In this document: positions 37,214 to 50,259 of the stretch, piece by piece
Numbering within the stretch: the stretch's first letter is position 1
Layout of the letters: every line of letters starts with the position of its first letter
Assembly (NCBI RefSeq): GCF_051020985.1
Contig: NW_027475145.1
Coordinates: 1,240,001-1,304,000, forward strand
DNA length: 64,000 bases
Direction: 5' to 3'
From: Nomia melanderi
Lineage: Eukaryota > Arthropoda > Insecta > Hymenoptera > Halictidae
Notes under the pieces: generated by a model
The model's input: the letters and a program-made list of their open reading frames with translations, nothing else
Told to the model about the DNA's origin: nothing
Databases searched by the model: none
Program-made: the position numbers and the translations under genes

Positions 37214-40195
37214 TTTGGCCCCTGGTGTTCCGACGTCGTTGCTGCTGTACAGATTCATGCGCCAGGGCCCCCTGCAGATAATGCACTTTGATTTATTGCG
37301 CTATCTGTAATAGCACCCGAGATATCACCAGATATATATTGGATTTTACCCTGACCCTGAGTGTCCGGCCCCATGAGACGGTTGTTGTCTCGGCCCCTGG
37401 TGGTCCGAGGTCGTTCCCGCTTCACAGATTCTTGCGCCAGGGCCTCCTGCAGATAATTCACTTTGGTTTATTGCGCTACCTCTAATAGCACCCGAGATAT
37501 CACCAGATATATATTGGATTTTACCCTGACCCTGCGTGTCCGGCCCCATGAGACTGTGGTTTTCTCGGCCCCTGGTGGTCCGAGGTCGGTCTCGCTGCAC
37601 AGAATAATGCGCCAGGGCCTCCTGCAGACAATGCACTTTGATTTATCGCGCTACCTGTAATAGAACCCGAGATATCACCAGATATATATTGGATTTTTCC
37701 CTGACCCTGAGTGTCCGGCCCCATGAGACGGTTGTTGTCTCTGCCCCTGGTGGTCCGAGGTCGTTCCCGCTGCACAGATTCTTGCGCCAGAGCCTCCTGC
37801 AGATAATTCACTTTGGTTTATTGCGCTATCTCTAATAGCACCCGAGATATCACCAGATATATATTGGATTTTACCCTGACCCTGCGTGTCCGGCCCCATG
37901 AGACTGTGGTTTTCTTGGCCCCTGGTGGTCCGAGGTCGTTCCCGCTGCACAGATTAATGCGCCACGGCCTCCTGCAGGCAATGCACTTTGATTTATCGCG
38001 CTATCTGTAATAGAACGCGAGATATCACTAGATATATATTGGATTTTTCCCTGACCCTGAGTGCCCGGCCCCATGCGTCGGTGGTTTTCTCGGCCCCTGG
38101 TGGTCCGAGATCGATCTCGCTGCACACATTCATGCGCTAGGGCCTCCTGCAGACAATGCACTTTGATTTATTGCGCTATCTGTAATAACACCCGAGATAT
38201 CACCAGATATATATTGCATTATTCCCTGACCCTGAGTGTCCGGCCCCATGAGACGATGGTTTTCTCGGCCCCTGGTGGTCCGACGTCGTTCCCGCTGCAC
38301 AGATTCACGCGCCAGGGCCTCCTGCAGATAATTCACTTTGGTTTATTGCGCTATCTCTAATAGCACCCGAGATAACACCACGTATATATTGGAATCTTCC
38401 ATGACCCTGAGTGTCCGGCCCCATGAGACGGTGGTTTTCTCGGCCCCTGGTGGCCCGAGGTCGTTCCTGCTGCACAGATTCATGCGCCGGGGCCTAATAC
38501 AGACAATGCACTTTGATTTCTTGGGCTATCTGTAATAGCACCCGAGATATCACCAGATATATATTGGATTTTCCCCTGACCCTGAGTGTCCGGCCCCATG
38601 AGACGGTTGTTGTCTCGGCCCCTGGTGGTCCGAGGTCGTTCCCGCTGCACAGATTCTTGCGCCAGGGCCTCCTGCAGATAATTCACTTTGGTTTATTGCG
38701 CTACCTCTAATAGCACCCGAGATATCACCAGATATATATTGGATTTTACCCTGACCCTGCGTGTCCGGCCCCATGAGACTGTGGTTTTCTCGGCCCCTGG
38801 TGGTCTGAGGTCGTTCCCGCGGCACAGATTAATGCGCCAGGGCCTCCTGCAGACAATAGACTTTGATTTATCGCGCTATCTGTAATAGAACCCGAGATAT
38901 CACCACATATATATTGGATTTTTCACTGACCCTGAGTGTCCGGCCCCATGAGACGGTCGTTTTCTCGGCCCCTGGATGTCCGAGGTCGTCCCCGCTGCAC
39001 AGATTCATGCGCCAGGGCCTCCTACAGACAATGCACTTTGATTTATTGCGCTATCTGTAATAGCACCCGAGATATCACCAGATATATATTGGATTTTACC
39101 CTGACCCTGAGTGTCCGACCCCATGAGACGGTAGTTTTCTCGGCCCCTGGTGGTCCAAGGTCGTTCCCGCTTCACAGATTCATGCGCCAAGGCCTCCTGC
39201 AGATAATTCACTTTGGTTTATTGCGCTATCTCTATTAGCACCCGAGATATCAGCAGATATATATTGGATTTTTCACTGACCCTGAGTGACCGGACCCATG
39301 AGACGGTAGTTTTCTCGGCCCCTGGTGGTCCGAGGTCGTTCCCGCTGCACAGATTCATGCGCCAGGGCCTCCTGCAGATAATTCACTTTGGTTTATTGCG
39401 CTATCTCTAATAGCACCCGAGATATCACGAGATATATATTGGATTTTCCCCTGACCCTGAGTGTCCGGCCCCATGAGACTGTGGTTTTCTCGGCCCCTGG
39501 TGGTCTGAGGTCGTTCCCGCTGCACAGGTTCATGCGCCAGGGCCTCCTGCAGACAATTCACTTTGGTTTATTGCGCTATCTCTAATAGCACCCGAGATAT
39601 CACCAGATATATATTGGATTTTTCCCCGACCCTGAGTGTCCGGCCCCACGAGACTGTGGCTTTCTCGGCCGCTGGTGGTCCGAGGTCGTTCCCGCTGGCC
39701 AGATTCATGCGCCAGGGCCTCCTACAGACAATGCACTTTGATTTATTGCGCTATCTGTAATAGCACCCGAGATATCACCAGATATATATTGGATTTTTCC
39801 CTGACCCTGAGTGTCCGGCCCCATGAGACGGTGGTTTTCTCGGCGTCTGGTGGTCCGAGATCGATCTCGCTGCACACATTCATGCGCTAGGGCCTCCTGC
39901 AGACAATGAACTTTGATTTATTGCGCTATCTGTAATAACACCCGAGATATCTCCAGATATATATTGCATTATTCCCAGACCCTGAGTGTCCGGCCCCATG
40001 AGACGGTGGTTTTCTCGGCCCCTGGTGGTCCGAGGTCGTTCCCGCTGCTCAGATTCATGCGCCAGGGCCTCCTGCAGATAATTCACTTTGGTTTATTGCG
40101 CTATCTCTAATAGCACCCGAGATATCACCAGATATATATTGGATTTTCCCCTGACCCTGAGTGTCCGGCCCCATGAGACGGTGGTTTTCTCGGCG

Positions 40196-40604
40196 TCTGG
40201 TGATCCGAGGTCGTTCCCGCTGAACAGATTCATTCGCAAGGGTTTCCTTCGGACAATGCACTTTGATTTATTGCGCTATCGGTAATAGCACCCGAGATAT
40301 CACCAGATATATATTGGATTTTTCCCTGACCCTGAGTGTCCGGCCCCATGAGACGGTGGTTTTCTCGGCGTCTGGTGATCCGAGGTCGTTCCCGCTGAAC
40401 AGATTCATTCGCAAGGGTTTCCTTCGGACAATGCACTTTGATTTATTGCGCTATCGGTAATAGCACCCGAGATATCACCAGATATATATTGGATTTTTCC
40501 GCGACCCTGAGTGTCCGGCCCCATGAGACGGTGGTTTTCTCGGCCCCTGGTGGTCCGAGGTCGTTCCCGCTGAACAGATTCATTCGCAAGGGTTTCCTTC
40601 GGAC
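40196..40604 (+). repeat. Local burst of a private monomer variant (three adjacent copies)
   Basis: Three successive monomers carry GAACAGATTCATTCGCAAGG followed by GTTTCCTTCGGAC, at 40,221, 40,396 and 40,571. A fourth lies at 41,971, eight monomers after the third. I see this full combination nowhere else in the window. The adjacent copies are nearly identical, as expected from very recent one-monomer duplication. Confidence 0.75.
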
Positions 40605-43600
40605 AATGCACTTTGATTTATTGCGCTATCGGTAATACCACCCGAGATATCACCAGATATATATTGGATTTTTCCGCGACCCTGAGTGTCCGGCCCCATG
40701 AGACGGTGGTTTTCTCGGCCCCTGGTGGTCCGAGGTCGTTCCCGCTGCACAGATTTATGCGCCAGGGCCTCCTGCAGATAATTCACCTTGGTTTATTGCG
40801 CTATCTCTAATAGCACCCGAGATATCACCAGATATATATTGGATTTTCCCCTGACCCTGAGTGTCCGGCCCGATGAGACTGTGGTTTTCTCGGCCCCTGG
40901 TGGTCCGAGGTCGTTCCCGCTGCACAGGGTCATGCGCCAGGGTCTCCTACAGACAATGCACTTTGATTTATTGCGCTATCTGTAATAGCACCCGAGATAT
41001 CACCACATATATACTGGATTTTTCACTGACCCTGAGTGTCCGGCCCCATGAGGCGGTCGTTTTCTCGGCCCCTGGTGGTCCGAGGTCGTTCCCGCTGCAC
41101 AGATTCATGCGCCAGGGCCTCCTGCAGATAATTCACTTTGGTTTATTGCGCTATCGCTAATAGCACCCGAGATATCAGCAGATATATATTGGATTTTTCA
41201 CTGACCCTGAGTGACCGGCCCCATGAGACGGTAGTTTTCTCGGCCCCTGGTGGTCCGAGGTAGTTCCCGCTGCACAGATTCATGCGCCAGGGCCTCCTGC
41301 AGATAATTCACTTTGGTTTATTGCGCTATCTCTAATAGCACCCGAGATATCACCAGATATATATTGGATTTTCCCCTGACCATGAGTGTCCGGCCCCACG
41401 AGACTGTGGCTTTCTCAGCCCCTGGTGGTCCGAGGTCGTTCCCGCTGCACATATTCATGCGCCAGGGCCTCCTACAGACAATGCACTTTGATTTATTGCG
41501 CTATCTGTAATAGCACCCGAGATATCACCACATATATATTGGATTTTTCACTGGCCCTGAGTGTCCGGCCCCATGAGACAGTCGTTTTCTCGGCCCCTGG
41601 TTGTCCGAGGTCGTTCCCGCTGCACAGATTCATGCGCCAGGGCCTCCTGCAGATAATTCACTGTGGTTTATTGCGCTATCTCTAATAGCACCAGAGATAT
41701 CACCAGATATATATTGGATTTTTCCCCGACCCTGAGTGTCCGGCCCCATGAGACGGTGGTTTTCTCGGCCGCAGGTGGTCCGCGGTCGTTCCCGCTGGCC
41801 AGATTCATGCGCCAGGGCCTCCTACAGACAATGCACTTTGATTTATTGCGCTATGTGTAATAGCAACCGAGATATCACCAGATATATATTGGATTTTTCC
41901 CTGACCATGAGTGTCCGGCCCCATGAGACGGTGGTTTTCTCGGCGTCTGGTGATCCGAGGTCGTTCCCGCTGAACAGATTCATTCGCAAGGGTTTCCTTC
42001 GGACAATGCACTTTGATTTATTGCGCTATCGGTAATAGCACCCGAGATATCACCAGATATATATTGGATTTTTCCGCGACCCTGAGTGTCCGGCCCCATG
42101 AGACGGTGGTTTTTTCGGCCCCTGGTGGTCCGAGGTCGTTCCCGCTGCACAGATTCATGCGCCAGGGCCTCCTACAGACAATGCACTTTGATTTATTGCG
42201 CTATCTGTAATAGCACCCGAGATATCACCAGATATATATTGGATTTTACCCTGACCCTGAGTGTCCGACCCCATGAGACGGTAGTTTTCTCGGCCCCTGG
42301 TGGTCCGAGGTCGTCCCCGCTGCACAGATTCATGGCGCCAGGGCCTCCCGCAGAAAATTCACTTTGGTTTATTGCGCTATCTCTAATAGCACCCGACATA
42401 TCACCAGATATATATTGGATTTTCCCCTGACCCTGAGTGTCCGGCCACCATGAGACTGTGGTTTTCTCGGCCCCTGGTGGTCCGAGGTCGTTCCCGCTGC
42501 ACAGATTCATGCGCCAGGGCCTCCTACAGACAATGCACTTTGATTTATTGCGCTATCTGTAATAGCACCCGAGATATCAGCAGATATATATTGGATTTTT
42601 CACTGACCCTGAGTGTCCGGCCCCATGAGACGGTGGTTTTCTCGGCCGCTGGTGGTCCGAGGTCGTTCCCGCTGGCCAGATTCATGCACCAGGGCCTCCT
42701 ACAGACAATGCACTTTGATTTATTGCGCTATCTCTATTAGCACCCGAGATATCAGCAGATATATATTGGATTTTTCACTGACACTGAGTGACCGGCCCCA
42801 TGAGACGGTAGTTTTCTCGGCCCCTGGGGGTCCGAGGTCGATTCCGCTGCACAGATTCATGCGCTAGGGCCTCCTGCAGATAATTCACTTTGGTTTATTG
42901 CGCTCTCTTTACTAGCACCCGAGATATCACCAGATATATATTGGATATTTCCCTGACCCTGAGTGTCCGGCCCCATGTGTCGGTGGTTTTCTCGGCCCCT
43001 GGTGGTCCGAGGTCGTTCCCGCTGCACACATGCATGCGCCAGGGCCTCCTGCAGATAATTCATTTTGGATTATTGCGCTATCTCTAATAGCACCCGAGAT
43101 ATCACCAGATATATATTGGATTTTACCCTGACCCTGCGTGTCCGGCCCCATGAGACTGTGGTTTTCTCGGCCCCTGGTGGTCCGAGGTCGTTCCCGCGGC
43201 ACAGATTAATGCGCCAGGGCCTCCTGCAGACAATATACTCTGATTTATCGCGCTATCTGTAATAGAACCCGAGATACCACCAGATATATATTGGATTTAT
43301 CCCTGACCCTGAGTGTCCGGCCTCATGTGACGGTGGTTTTCTCGGCCCCTGGTGGTCCGAGGTCGTTCCCGCTCCACAGATTCATGCGCCTGGGCCTCCT
43401 GCAGATAATTCACTTTGGTTTATTGCGCTATCTCTAATAGCACCCGAGATATCACCAGATATATATTGGATTTTTCCCCGACCCTGAGTGTCCGGCCCCA
43501 TGAGACGGTGGTTTTCTCGGCCGCTGGTGGTCCGAGGTCGTTCCTGCTGCACTCATGCATGCGCCAGGGCCTCCTGCAGATTATTCATTTTGGATTATTG

Positions 43601-43639
43601 CGCTATCTCTAATAGCACCCGAGATATCACCAGATATAT

Positions 43640-44103
43640 ATTGGATTTTTCCCCGACCCTGAGTGTCCGGCCCCATGAGACTGCGGTTTTCTCGGCCCCT
43701 GGTGGTCCGAGGTCGTTCCCGCTGCACACATGCATGCGCCAGGGCCTCCTGCAGATAATTCACTTCGATTTATTGCGCTATCTGTAATAGCACCCGAGAC
43801 ATCACCAGATATATATTGGATATTTCCCTCACCCTGAGTGTCCAGCCCCATGAGAAGGTGGTTTTCTCGGCCCCTCGGTGACCGAGGTCGTTCCCGCTGA
43901 CCAGATTCATGCGCCAGGGCCTCCTGCAGGTAATTCACTTTGGTTTATTGCGCTGTATCTAATAGCACCCGAGATATCGCCAGATATATATTGGATTCTC
44001 CCCTGACCCTGAGTGGCCGGCCCATGAGACGGTGGTTTTCTCGGCCCCTGGTGGTCTGAGGTCGTTCCCGCTGCACAGATGCATGCGCCAGGGCCTCTTT
44101 CAG
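43640..44103 (+). repeat. Mosaic junction between zones C and D
   Basis: Three short pieces are joined in register. About 43,650-43,760 resembles the CTGCGG and CACACATGCATGCG monomer type of 450-530. About 43,761-44,020 resembles 4,036-4,296 (offset 39,725 = 227 x 175), including GAGACATCACC, CATGAGAAGGTGG and GCGCTGTATC. About 44,040-44,103 resembles 4,666-4,729 (GGTCTGAGG, CCTCTTTCAG). A one-base deletion lies near 44,020 (GCCGGCCCATGAG). Confidence 0.65.
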
Positions 44104-47100
44104 ATAATTCACTTTGGTTTATTTCGCTATCTGTAATAGGACCCGAGATATCACCAGATATATATTGGATTTTCCCCAGACCCTGAGTGACCGGCCCCAT
44201 GAGACTGTAGTTTTCTCGGCCCCTGGTGGTCCGAGGTCGTTCCCGCAGCACAGGTTCATGCGCCAGGGCCTCCTACAGACAATGCACTTTGGTTTATTGC
44301 GCTATCTCTAATAGCACCCGAGATATCACCAGATATATATTGGATTTTCCCCTGACCCTGAGTGACCGGCCCCATGAGACGGTGGTTTTCTCGGCCCCTG
44401 GTGGTCTGAGGTCGTTCGCTCTGCACAGATTCATGCGCCAGAGCCTCCTACGGACAATGCACTTTGATTTATTGCGCTATCTGTAATAGCACCCGAGATA
44501 TCACCACATATATATTGGATTTTTCCCTGACCCAGAGTGTCCGGCCCCATGAGACGGTGGTTTTCTCGGCCCCTGGTGGTCCGAGGTCGTTCCCGCTGCA
44601 CAGATGCATGCGCTAGGGCCTCCTGCAGATAATTCACTTTGGTTTATTGCTCTATCTCTAATAGCACCGGAGATATCACCAGATATATATTGGATTTTTC
44701 CCTGACCCTGAGTGTCCGGCCCCATGAGACTGCGGTTTTCTCGGCCCCTGGTGGTCCGAGGTCGTTCCCGCTGCACACATGCATGCGCCAGGGCCTCCTG
44801 CAGATAATTCACTTTGGTTTATTGCGCTATCTCTAATAGCACCCGAGATATCACCAGATATATATTGGCTTTTGCCCTGACCCTGAGTGTCCGGCCCCAT
44901 GAGACTGTGTTTTTCTCGGCCCCTGGTGGTCCGAGGTTGTTCCCGCTGCACAGATTCATGCGCCAGGGCCTCCTACAGACAATGCACTTTGATTTATTGC
45001 TCTATCTGCAATAGCAACCGAGATATCACCAGATATATATTGGCTTTTGCCCTGACCCTGAGTTTCCGGCCCCATGAGACGGTGGTTTTCTCGGCCCCTG
45101 GTGGTCCGAGGTCGTTCCCGCTGCACAGCTTCATGCGCCAGGGCCTCCTACAGACAATGCACTTTGATTTATTGCGCTATCTGTAATAGCACCCGGGATA
45201 TCACCACATATATATTTTATTTTTCCCTGGCCCAGAGCGTCCGGCCCCATGAGACGGTGGTTTTCTCGGCCCCTGGTGGTCCGAGGTCGTCCCCGCTGCA
45301 CAGGTTCATGCGCCAGGGCCTCCTGCAGACAATGCACTTTGATTTATTGAGCTATCTGTAATAGCACCCGAGATATCACCAGATATATATTGGATATTTC
45401 CCTCACCCTGCGTGTCCAGCCCCATGAGACGGTGGTTTTCTCGGCCCCTGGTGGACCGAGGTCGTTCCCGCTGCACAGATTCATGCGCCAGGGCCTCCTG
45501 CAGATAATTCACTTTGGTTTATTTCGCTATCTCTAATAGGACCCGAGATATCACCAGATATATATTGGATTTTCCTCAGACCCTGAGTGTCCGACCCCAT
45601 GAGACTATAGTTTTCCGGCCCCTGGTGGTCCGAGGTCGTTCCCGCTGCACAGCTTCATGCGCCAGGGCGACCTGCAGATAATTCACTTTCGTTTATTGCG
45701 CTATCTCTAATAGCACCCGAGATATCACCAGATATATATTGGATTTTTCCCTTACCCTGACTGTCCGGCCCCATGAGACGGTGGTTTTCTCGGCCCCTGG
45801 TGGTCCTAGGTCGTTCCCGCTGCACAGATGCAAGCGCCAGGGCCTCCTGCAGATAATTCCCTTTGGCTTATTGCGCTATCTCTAACAGCACCCGAGATAT
45901 CACCAGATATATATTGGATTCTCCCCTGACCCTGAGTGGCCGGCCCCATGAGACGGTAGTTTTCTCGGCCCCTGGTGGTCCGAGGTCGTTCCCGCTGCCC
46001 AGATTCATGCGCCACGGCCTCCTACAGACAATGCACTTCGATTTATTGCGCTATCTGTAATAGCACCCGAGACATCACCAGATATATATTGGATATTTCC
46101 CTCACCCTGAGTGTCCAGCCCCATGAGAAGGTGGTTTTCTCGGCCCCTCGGGGACCGAGGTCGTTCCCGCTGCCCAGATTCATGCGCCAGGGCCTCCTGC
46201 AGGTAATTCACTTTGGTTTATTGCGCTGTATCTAATAGCACCCGAGATATCGCCAGATATATATTGGATTCTCCCCTGACCCTGAGTGGCCGGCCCCATG
46301 AGACCGTAGTTTTCTCGGCCCCTTTTGGTCCGAGGTCGTTCCCGCTGCCCAGATTCATGCGCCACGGCCTCCTGCAGATAATTCACTTTGGTTTATTGCG
46401 CTATCTCTAATAGCACCCGAGATATCACCAGATATATATTGGATTTTTCCCTTACCCTGAGTGTCCGGCCCCATGAGACGGTGGTTTTCTCGGCCCCTGG
46501 TGGTCCTAGGTCGTTCCCCCTGCACAGATGCATGCGCCAGGGCCTCCTGCAGATAATTCCCTTTGGTTTATTGCGCTATCTCTAATAGCACCCGAGATAT
46601 CACCAGATATATATTGGATTTTCCCCTGACTCTGAGTGTCCGGCCCCATGAGACGGTGGTTTTCTCGGCCCCTGGTGGTCTGAGGTCGTTCCCGCTGCAC
46701 AGATGCATGCGCCAGGGCCTCTTTCAGATAATTCACTTTGGTTTATTGCGCTGTATCTAATAGCACCCGAGATATCACCAGATATATATTGGATTTTCCC
46801 CTGACCCTGAGTGTCCGGCCCCATTGGACTGTGGTTTTCTCGGCCCCTGGTGGTCCGAGGTCGTTCCCGCTGCCCAGATTCATGCGCCAGGGCCTCCTGC
46901 AGATAATTCACTTTGGTTTATTGCGCTGTATCTAATAGCACCCGAGATATCACCAGATATATATTGGATTTTCCCCTGGCCCTGAGTGTCCGGCCCCATG
47001 AGACTGTGGTTTTCTCGGCCCCTGGTGGTCCGAGGTTGTTCCCGCTGCACTGATTCATGCGCCAGGGACTCCTACAGAGAATGCACTTTGATTTATTGCT

Positions 47101-50100
47101 CTATCTGTAATAGCACCCGAGATTTCACCAGATATATATTGGACTTTTCCCTGACCCTGAGTGTCCAGACCCATGAGACTGTGGTTTTCTCGGCCCCTGG
47201 CGGTCCGAGGTCGTTCCCGCTGCACAGATTCATGCGCCAGGGCCTCCTGCAGATAATTCACTTTGGTTTATTTCGCTATCTGTAATAGGACCCGAGATAT
47301 CACCAGATATATATTGGATTTTCCCCAGACCCTGAGTGACCGGCCCCATGAGACTGTAGTTTTCTCGGCCCCTGGTGGTCCGAGGTCGTTCCCTCAGCAC
47401 AGGTTCATGCGCCAGGGCCTCCTACAGACAATGCACTTTGGTTTATTGCGCTATCTCTAATAGCACCCGAGATATCACCAGATATATATTGGATTTTCCC
47501 CTGACCCTGAGTGACCGGCCCCATGAGACGGTGGTTTTCTCGGCCCCTGGTGGTCTGAGGTCGTTCGCTCTGCACAGATTCATGCGCCAGAGCCTCCTAC
47601 GGACAATGCACTTTGATTTATTGCGCTATCTGTAATAGCACCCGAGATATCACCAGATATATACTGGATTTTTCCCTGACCCTGAGTGTCCGGAGCCATG
47701 AGACGGTGGTTTTCTCGGCCCCTGGTCGTCCGAGGTCGTTCCCGCTGCACAGATTCATGCGCCATGGCCTCCTACAGACAATGCACTTTGGTTTATTGCG
47801 CTATCTGTAATAGCACCCGAGAAGTCCCCAGATATATATTGGATTTTTCACTGACCCTGAGTCTCCGGCCCCATGAGACGGTGGTTTTCTCGGCCCCTGG
47901 TGGTCTGAGGTCGTTCCCGCTGTCCAGGTTCATGCGCCAGGGCCTCCTACAGACAATGCACTTTTATTTATTGCGCTATCTGTAATAGTACCCGAGATAT
48001 CACCAGATATATATTGGATTATTCCCTGAACCTGAGTGTCCGGCCCCATGAGCCGGTGGTTTTCTCGGCCCGTGGTGGTCCGAGGTCGTTCCCGCTGCAC
48101 AGATGCATGCGCCAGGGCCTCCTGCAGATAATAGACTTTGGTTTATTGCGCTATCTCTAATAGCACCCGAGATATCACCAGATATATATTGGATTTTCCC
48201 CTGACCCTGAGTGTCCGGCCCCATGAGACGGTGGTTTTCTCGGGTCCTGGTGGTCCGAGGTCGTTCGAGCTGCACAGATTCATGCACCAGGGCCTCCTAC
48301 AGACAATGCACTTTGATTTATTGTGCTATCTGTAATAGCACCCGAGATATCACCAGATATATATTGGATTTTTCCCTGACCCTGAGTGTCCGGCCCCATG
48401 AGACGCTGGTTTTCTCGACCCCTGGTGGTCCGAGGTCGTTCCCACTGCACAGATGCATTCGCCAGTGCCTCCTACAGACAATGCACTTTGCTTTATTGCG
48501 CTATCTCTAATAGCACCCGAGATATCACCAGATATATATTGGATTTTCCCCTGACCCTGAGTGTCCGGCCCCATGAGACGGTGGTTTTCTTGTCCCCTGG
48601 TGGTCCGAGGTCGTTCCCTCTGCACAGATGCATGCGCCAGGGCCTCCTGCAGATAATCCACTTTATTTTATTGCACTATCTCTTATAGCACCCCAGATAT
48701 CACCAGATATATATTGGATTTTCCCCTCACCCTGAGTGTCCGGCCCCATGTAACTGTGGTTTTCTCGGCCCCTGGCGGTCCGAGGTCGTTCCCGCTGGCC
48801 AGATTCATGCGCCAGGGCCTACTACAGATAATTCACTTTGATTTATTGCGCTTCTGTAATAGCACCCGAGATATCAGCAGATATATATTGGATTTTTCCC
48901 TGACCCTGAGTGTCCGGCACCATGAGACGGTGGTTTTCTCGGCCTCTGGCGGGCCGAGGTCGTTCCCGCTGCACAGATTCATGCCCCAGGGCCTTCTACA
49001 GATAATGCACTTTGATTTATTGCGCTATCTATAATAGCACCCGAGATATCACCAGATATATATTGGATTTTGCCCTGACCCTGAGTGTCCGGCCCCATGA
49101 GACGGTGGGTGTCTCGGCCCCTAGTGGTCCGAGGTCGTTCCAGCTGCACAGATTCATGCGCCAGGGCCCCCTGCAGATAAGTCACTTTTGTTTAGTGCGA
49201 TATCTGTAAGAGCACCCGAGATATCACGAGATATATATTGGATTTTCCCCTGACCCTGAGTATCCGGCCCCATGAGACTGTGGTTTTCTCGGCCCCTGGT
49301 GGTCCGAGGTCGTTCCCGTTGCACAGATTCATGCGCCAGGGCCTCCTGCAGATAATTCACTTTGGTTTATTGCGCTATCTCTAATAGCACCCGAGATATC
49401 ACCAGATATATATTGGATTTTCCCCTGACCCTGAGTGTCCGGCCCCATGAGACTGTGGTTTTCTCGGCCCCTGGAGGTCCGAGAACGTTCCCGCTGCACA
49501 GGTTCATGCGCCAGGGTCTCCTACAGACAATGCACTTTGATTTCTTGCGTTATCTGTAATAGCACCCGAGATATCACCAGATATATATTGGATTTTTCAC
49601 TGACCCTGAGCGTCCGGCCCCATGAGACGGTCGTTTTCTCGGCCCCTGGTGGTCCGAGGTCGATCCCGCTGCACAGGTTCATGCGCCAGGGTCTCCTACA
49701 GACATTGCACTTTGATTTATTGCGCTATCTATAATAGCACCCGAGATATCACCAGATATATATTGGATTTTTCCCTGACCCTGAGTATCCGGCCCCATGA
49801 GACTGTGGTTTTCTCGGCCCCTGGTGGTCCGAGGTCGTTCCCGTTGCACAGATTCATGCGCCAGGGCCTCCTGCAGATAATTTACTTTGGTTTAATGCGC
49901 TATCTGTAATAGCACCCGAGATATCACCACATATATATTGGATTTTTCACTGACCCTGAGTGTCCGGCCCCATGAGACGGTGGTTTTCTCGGTCCCTGGT
50001 GTTCCGAGGTCGTTCCCGCTGCACAGATTCTTGCGCCAGGGCCTCCTACAGACAATGCACTTTGATTTATTGCGCTATCTGTAATAGCACCCGAGATATC

Positions 50101-50259
50101 ACCAGATATATAGTGGATTTTCCCCTGACCCTGAGTATCCGGCCCCATGAGACTGTGGTTTTCTCGGCCCCTGGTGGTCCGAGGTCGTTCCCGTTGCACA
50201 GATTCATGCGCCAGGGCCTCCTGCAGATAATTCACTTTGATTTATTGCGCTATCCGTAA
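44104..50259 (+). repeat. Zone D, left part: second copy of zone A mixed segment
   Basis: Runs in the same order as 881-9,480 with near identity. It lacks the seven-monomer stretch of 1.6-2.8 kb, the second five-monomer copy, and three monomers near 8.0-8.65 kb. Shared indels near 45,613 and 48,852 prove common descent. Sample differences are CATGAGACGG at 45,426 against CATGTGACGG at 3,426, and GAGTTTCCGG at 45,062 against GAGTGTCCGG at 3,063. Confidence 0.82.

Larger units (their letters stand above)
22215..43640 (+). repeat. Zone C: heterogeneous satellite monomers
   Basis: About 122 monomers, more varied than in the homogenised parts of zones A and D and without a clear short higher-order period. 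The 175-bp register is kept apart from five small indels: +2 near 23,329, +1 near 23,425, -1 near 28,618, +1 near 42,334 and +1 near 42,447. Six of the ten divergent-core monomers lie here. Distinct marks include CATGCGTCGATGG with GGTCCCTCGTGG, GCGCCGGGGCCTAATACAG, and GTTGTTGTCTCGG. Local duplications are listed separately. There is no gene and no inserted element. Confidence 0.85.

Noticed and set aside
42086..42430. 114-codon plus-strand frame
   Set aside because: It results from a one-base insertion near 42,334 (CATGGCGCC) in an ordinary monomer. This is not evidence of a gene.
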